Made by a program: the position numbers and the translations under genes. From positions 17,739,001 through 17,803,000 of the forward strand of contig NC_092673.1 in the NCBI RefSeq assembly GCF_964355755.1: a DNA stretch of 64,000 bases, read 5' to 3'. Under the pieces are notes generated by a model. That model saw nothing but the letters and a program-made list of their open reading frames with translations. It had not been told where the DNA came from and ran no database searches. This DNA is from Antedon mediterranea (Eukaryota > Echinodermata > Crinoidea > Comatulida > Antedonidae). Positions 62,401-64,000 of this stretch are shown one piece after another. The stretch's first letter is position 1. Every line of letters begins with the position of its first letter.

Positions 62401-63425
62401 TTTTAGACCCTATATTTCGAAAACTACAAGTCAGATTTTCGTAATTCTTTCTTTATTGGAATATTGAAACAAAATACCAACAGATAATGTTTAAATTGGT
62501 TGAAAAATAACAACTTTTAATTTTGCATCGTTATCCCTGCTAATAAAGTGTTATTTCCGGCAAACTAGAAAGGTGCCATTTATCATGGATTTTGCGTGCG
62601 AGAGTGCCATTTCCGGCCATCTAAGTGTGTCCTGTAACAAAATTCGCTTCGCCACAACCCCCACCATGGGGGGGGGGGGGGGGCTGTTGCTCAAATACTC
62701 AATATCTGATGTGCCCTTTTTATTGCCGGACCCACCTCTCAAAAATGTCTGGATCCGCCCCAGAGTTGCAAAAGTTATGGTAACATTGCTAGATGATCAT
62801 AACATTCTGTGGTTGTACAATTTTCTAATTCAATCCATAATCTCTTACTTGAGAGATAAGTGATATAATGCAATTTTTTTCCAAAGAATTAAATGTCTGA
62901 GATGTTTATGTCTACATTTCTAAAAATTGAATTTTTTATCATCTCGGTGTTGGCACTATAGTTTAGCCACACACACTCTAAACATTTTAATGCTGATGTT
63001 TATTGATTTAATTTAAAATAATGTAAATCTGATTTTTATCAGTGCAAAAGAATATTCCATCGGCTATTGCTGCTCAGAGTCCAGAAATCATATTAGAGTA
63101 TTTTAAAGCCTTGAAAGAGGGATATGTCCCTGTCAATCTTGGAATGCTTAAAGTGATTGGGCAAGAAGGAGTGGGCAAAACGTGCCTAGTCAATGCATTA
63201 CTAGGAAAGAAGTAAGTACTAGTTATTAGTCAACAAACATTACGACAACCAAACTAATGCATAGAAGATAGATTGACATCTGTTAAGTGATTGCCTTATT
63301 TAATATAATATATTTAATAATATTATTGATTTACGTCAGATTTCAGAAAAACCATTCTGTAACAAATGGCATAGCACTGACTACAACTGTTCGCTCAAAA
63401 TGGGAAGAAGATAATGCTGATAGTG
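44679..63425 (+). CDS. Gene 2: serial Roc-COR GTPase (3' end outside window)
   Basis: Exons: 44679-44694 (start), 47729-47894, 48210-48295, 48712-48764, 48908-48932, 50223-50368, 54394-54483, 54631-54810, 55005-55256, 57343-57537, 57770-57964, 58182-58484, 58694-58762, 60659-60875, then 63043-63211 and 63340-63425. All phases match. The first module has P-loop GQEGVGKT (about residues 44-51), DHGGQ, THKG in G4 position, COR and the Cys cluster. No ankyrin-like part is evident. The splice from 60875 (phase 1) to 63043 would fuse a second Roc module. The alternative is that a separate gene 3 begins with an unseen first exon between 60876 and 63042, and that module 2 ends in an unseen exon there. 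The exons themselves are secure; the joining is inference. Confidence 0.72.
44890..47430 (+). pseudogene. Jockey/CR1-like LINE, decayed
   Basis: The first open frame (44911-45906) has KKPWITKGLIKSIDKKHKLY, ILSLKDNKSPGFDGFSN and FNNYRPISLLPCFSKLIEK. In other frames follow GIFLDLSKAFDTINHD and LTCGVPQGSILGPLLFL. The segment with the FADD catalytic box is missing by deletion near 46200. The C-terminal part (46339-47022) has FLGVTIDASLTWKLHI and YGPKLWT-like FGPKLWTSL. The tail ends in (TA)n at 47395-47424. It lies in gene 2's proposed first intron. Confidence 0.85.
47603..47682 (+). repeat. Helitron-like 3' end scrap
   Basis: ATCAGTGCATATAGCTTATA then hairpin AATTCGTCATAGTGACGAA and AAATCTGGT. 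Similar to the end of the repeat at 20815 and to family A termini, with CTGG in place of CTAG. Confidence 0.5.
47729..47894 (+). CDS. Gene 2 Roc exon 1: P-loop
   Basis: Acceptor TTAATCAG, donor GTAAGT. It encodes INLGMLKVIGQEGVGKTSL, nearly the same as gene 1's P-loop exon but with Ser after GKT. Its N-terminal part (EKDPSAITAHGADVQEAYT) has diverged much more. Confidence 0.9.
48061..48115 (+). repeat. Poly-C rich low-complexity run
   Basis: A C-run of about 14 at 48086-48100 inside a C/T-rich block between gene 2 exons 1 and 2. Confidence 0.8.
48210..48295 (+). CDS. Gene 2 Roc exon 2: switch I region
   Basis: An 86-nt exon encoding FEKAHNITNGIAVIRTAST, parallel to 12193-12278. Acceptor TACTTCAG, donor GTAAAC. 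Confidence 0.88.
48712..48764 (+). CDS. Gene 2 Roc exon 3
   Basis: Encodes GNPSKQYTKMVADKLRGM, parallel to gene 1 12616-12674 but two codons shorter. Acceptor TTCTAAAG, donor GTAAGT. Confidence 0.85.
48908..48932 (+). CDS. Gene 2 Roc exon 4 (25-nt micro-exon)
   Basis: Acceptor TTGTGTCAG is the same as gene 1's exon 4 acceptor. It encodes only VDNESPAA before GTATGG. It lacks gene 1's Asp/Asn-rich expansion. The phases (0 in, 1 out) are kept. Confidence 0.78.
49225..49870 (-). pseudogene. Rex1-like LINE 3' fragment
   Basis: On the minus strand LNWESNTKELRTKANKRMYF leads to KMKRFNVSSHLIHMFH and YVVQSIISYCIIVWF, then INVNSKSQIQRLVNKANRVI. This is the C-terminal RT region of Rex1/CR1-type elements. 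The 3' end is ACAATAAAGTTATCTTGTAT, a typical tail for that group. It sits in gene 2's intron after exon 48932. Confidence 0.75.
49871..50222 (+). other. Intron with GATAAT-rich low-complexity DNA
   Basis: 50018-50170 is a degenerate run of ATGATAA/ATGACAA units. No other feature. Confidence 0.6.
50223..50368 (+). CDS. Gene 2 Roc exon 5: switch II DHGGQ
   Basis: Acceptor TCACTGCAG, donor GTAAGT. It encodes TEAMPFDIEEQLDKD and FNIWDHGGQHMYHGIHR. A 3.8-kb minisatellite starts about 25 bp after its donor. Confidence 0.9.
50395..54226 (+). repeat. 3.8-kb minisatellite of 81/83-bp units, about 46 copies
   Basis: The unit runs AAATAAAGGTTGTAAGTCC, A(T)AGACAT, then ATAGTATTC (83-bp form) or TTTATTC (81-bp form), TTCTATTCTTCAATAT, RATAACAACATTG and ATTATTTACACAGTGCT. 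The two length forms and the A/G and C/T variants are shuffled along the array. It fills the intron between the switch II exon and exon 54394. Confidence 0.95.
54394..54483 (+). CDS. Gene 2 Roc exon 6
   Basis: A 90-nt exon encoding MFMTSEALYIVVFDLSTPL, parallel to 21820-21909. Acceptor TTCCTAG, donor GTAAGT. Confidence 0.9.
54631..54810 (+). CDS. Gene 2 Roc exon 7: G4 region with THKG
   Basis: A 180-nt exon encoding HWTNLQFILSYIQTVYSHSR and TILIVGTHKGKLG. The G4 Asp is Gly here too. The donor is GTTATA, a weak site, but length and frame match gene 1 exactly. Confidence 0.87.
55005..55256 (+). CDS. Gene 2 COR exon 1
   Basis: Acceptor ACAACCAG, donor GTAAGT, 252 nt. It encodes HRYFAIENSQETTDKSF and IPLKWMRFRCELDYLRRE. 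More divergent from gene 1 than the next three exons. Confidence 0.9.
55257..55684 (+). other. Intron, AT-rich
   Basis: The open frame running from exon 55005-55256 into this intron is read-through and not supported as coding. Confidence 0.5.
55685..55841. mobile_element. 155-bp MITE
   Basis: Left TGTCTACACTATCAAACTTT and right AAAGTTTGATAGTGTAGACA are perfect inverted copies over 20 bp, with TAA-like ends. The interior has partial GGTAGTG.TATG repeats. Confidence 0.8.
56062..56145 (+). repeat. Partial MITE related to 27289-27428
   Basis: GTTGATATCAAGTTTTGCGG, TACACCACC, then TTGGTCGTCCTCAGGAGTGA. Only the left part is present. Confidence 0.55.
56397..56973 (+). mobile_element. Helitron-like element, family B, second copy
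   Basis: Same order as 44048-44600: ACCTCCGCC, (GT)n, GACCACAGTTTTGATC, tRNA-like block at 56762-56832 (minus strand), GGCGGAGG, hairpin GTACTC-TCG-GAGTAC and CTAG/T. An extra 24 bp near 56895 is the main difference. Confidence 0.72.
56977..57090 (-). pseudogene. RT motif A fragment
   Basis: On the minus strand, HVFFEDFKRAFDSINQKRMF is followed by EIFAAYGIPKRIV, the RT motif A region of a non-LTR element. It begins directly after the family B Helitron-like end. Nothing further of the element remains. Confidence 0.65.
57343..57537 (+). CDS. Gene 2 COR exon 2
   Basis: Encodes LLHFLYDLGEIVYMPDN and LLRDKAVLDPMQLVEIV, the COR signature. Three codons longer than gene 1's exon (the DELEV insertion region near the start). 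The intron after it is homologous to gene 1's for about 80 bp. Confidence 0.92.
57770..57964 (+). CDS. Gene 2 COR exon 3
   Basis: A 195-nt exon encoding GILEEDLLRELWKKRKVDEG and FLVALMIQLGFICER. Differs from gene 1's exon at only a handful of bases in its second half. Confidence 0.9.
58182..58484 (+). CDS. Gene 2 COR exon 4 (COR-B)
   Basis: A 303-nt exon encoding SFFVPLRLAFKTSSEVKP, ISIYYDFKGYLPDVLFPYMI and LLYNHAVLYLDQDHHVTLSL. Same domain reading as 24935-25237. Confidence 0.92.
58694..58762 (+). CDS. Gene 2 linker exon after COR-B
   Basis: Encodes MTIKRTASFGNEKYDPSSEA then CKK before GTTTGT. Parallel to 25333-25404. A complete short Helitron lies 134 bp downstream in the intron. Confidence 0.8.
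58897..60435 (+). mobile_element. Non-autonomous Helitron, 1.54 kb
   Basis: Starts TCTATATTATAAGTGAGAG with (GTCT)n at 58920-58942, and ends ACCCGCC-CTGG-GGCGGGT, ATAATTG, CTAG. A precedes TC and T follows CTAG, as expected for Helitron insertion between A and T. The interior repeats blocks such as ACTGCACGTAA and AACTACATTTGAAAACTGCC. No Rep/helicase frame. It lies in the intron before gene 2's Cys exon. Confidence 0.85.
60659..60875 (+). CDS. Gene 2 exon: Cys/His cluster domain
   Basis: A 217-nt exon encoding GGRRGIQFERCILCDKCSD, KKHIQ, LPC and YKRLFGS. The C-x2-C-x2-C, His and last Cys are all kept relative to gene 1. It ends in phase 1, compatible with the next Roc exon at 63043. Confidence 0.87.
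61582..61831. mobile_element. 250-bp foldback segment
   Basis: TTTTGTAGTTGAGCCTC and GAGGCTCAACTACAAAA are exact inverted copies at the two ends. It lies within the 61036-62763 element. Confidence 0.65.
62196..62382. mobile_element. 187-bp MITE
   Basis: TAAAGCGTGGTTCCCACTAG and CTAGTGGGAACCAAGCTTTA are inverted, followed inside by GCAACG/CGTTGC-rich arms. Nested in the 61036-62763 element. Confidence 0.7.
63043..63211 (+). CDS. Third Roc module, exon 1: P-loop
   Basis: Acceptor TTTATCAG, donor GTAAGT. It encodes PVNLGMLKVIGQEGVGKTCL after a divergent lead (KNIPSAIAAQSPEIILEYF). Phases 1 in and 2 out, as in the other modules. Whether it continues gene 2 or starts a gene 3 is open. Confidence 0.87.
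63340..63425 (+). CDS. Third Roc module, exon 2: switch I region
   Basis: An 86-nt exon encoding FQKNHSVTNGIALTTTVRSK. Acceptor TACGTCAG, donor GTAAAC. The next exon would lie just right of the window: the last 60 bp resemble the intron before gene 1's exon 12616. Confidence 0.85.
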
Positions 63426-63451
63426 GTAAACATGATGAATTATTATACAAA

Positions 63452-63590
63452 TAATGAATGTTTATGAGTTGGATGGTGAGAATATTTCATGAGTTAAAAG
63501 ATCGACTGCTCTATTTTTAATGAGGCAGAGCCGACTCATGAAAAATTCTCTCCATTCAATGAATACAAAATAGTCATTATTTGTTTTATA
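63452..63590. repeat. MITE-like foldback, uninterrupted copy
   Basis: GAATGTTTATGAGTTGGATG...TTTCATGAGT pairs with ACTCATGAAAAATTCTCTCC...CATTCAATGAATAC. The right arm matches the sequence split by the 41298-42363 element. Confidence 0.65.
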
Positions 63591-64000
63591 ACACACCTAC
63601 TTTTATTCGATGTATCTATCATAAATCATTGATGAATGCTAGGCCAGGAAGATAGGCCATTCAAAAAGACAGTGCTCCAACTTTGGATGTGGAGTAGAAC
63701 AGTTATGATGGCATGCACAACAAGTTGATTTTTGAACGCAATCAGCCAACAACATCGTGTGGCAAACATTTTCAAATTGTTTACAAAAAGCCTAACATGC
63801 TTTCAATCAATCTGGCAACTGTGGCATGGTGTCAGCAGTTTAAGTTTTATATAATTTACATTATACAATTGTTATTTACAAGCAAGCTATGTTACCGTGT
63901 TTTAATGCTAAACTGTATTTTTTAATGAAATTGAATTACATTAATCAATGAGTTTGACAGTGGTAAAACGTCCAGATTATAGTCACATATCAATGTATTC
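63591..64000 (+). other. Right-edge intron homologous to gene 1 intron
   Basis: The last 60 bp (GACAGTGGTAAAACGTCC, TATAGTCACATATCAA) resemble 12531-12573, the intron before gene 1's exon 12616. The next exon should be just outside. Confidence 0.6.

Larger units (their letters stand above)
61036..62763. mobile_element. 1.7-kb TIR element with nested MITEs
   Basis: CTGGGGCGGATCCAGA begins the left end and TCTGGATCCGCCCCAG closes the right, each next to long G or C runs. AGTTG lies directly outside both ends (61031-61035, 62764-62768). The GGGGCGGATCC end resembles hAT-type elements, but the short duplication leaves the class open. No transposase seen. Confidence 0.7.

Overview
The window looks like a piece of an animal genome, AT-rich and intron-rich. 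It carries many non-LTR retrotransposon remnants, Helitron-type elements, MITEs and minisatellites. Frequent GGCCTA-type words, the repeat types and an expansion of Roc-COR GTPases with death-fold tails suggest a marine invertebrate deuterostome, perhaps an echinoderm. That placement is inference; no rRNA, mitochondrial or marker gene is present to fix it.

The only host genes I can support are head-to-tail, plus-strand paralogues encoding Roc-COR (ROCO-type) GTPases. Gene 1 enters from the left edge and ends at a TAG at 32646. Eighteen exons (868-32646) join in a single reading frame with every splice phase matching (2814 nt, 937 codons plus stop). They encode a possible ankyrin-type end, a Roc GTPase domain (exons 11641-22302), a COR domain (23346-25237), a Cys-rich segment (26070-26286) and a last exon that reads as two death-effector-domain (DED)-like folds (32117-32646). 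Gene 2 probably starts at an ATG at 44679 and repeats the Roc-COR-Cys module in exons 47729-60875. A third Roc module starts at 63043 and runs off the right edge. I see no stop and no DED exon between modules 2 and 3, and the splice phases fit, so these two may belong to one protein with serial Roc-COR modules. Both complete modules lack the Asp of the guanine-specificity (G4) motif.

Most remaining DNA is intron or intergenic and filled with mobile elements. 0-8 kb holds LINE tails, an RT pseudogene on the minus strand (4.2-5.4 kb) and an old repeat at 7.2 kb. 7.9-11.5 kb has two tandem Helitron-like elements (minus). 12.7-13.2 kb has a TIR element. 16.4-19.0 kb has an almost intact L2-type LINE. 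26.4-27.2 kb has an 88-bp minisatellite. 28.3-31.5 kb has a long-TIR element carrying a SINE and a 150-bp minisatellite. 34.2-38.9 kb has an RT scrap and a forward-strand cluster of the same Helitron-like family. 41.3-42.4 kb has a foldback element with a perfect 10-bp target-site duplication. 42.6-43.0 kb has a 68-bp palindromic minisatellite. 44.0-44.6 and 56.4-57.0 kb hold a second Helitron-like family that carries a tRNA-like segment. 44.9-47.4 kb has a decayed Jockey/CR1-like LINE. 50.4-54.2 kb has a 3.8-kb minisatellite of 81/83-bp units inside an intron. 58.9-60.4 kb is a short Helitron with TC...CTAG ends. 61.0-62.8 kb is a TIR element with nested MITEs.

The gene family is the likely biology: a regulated GTPase platform joined to death-fold adaptor domains, a layout that suggests apoptosis or innate-immune signalling. 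The function is inferred from domain types only.
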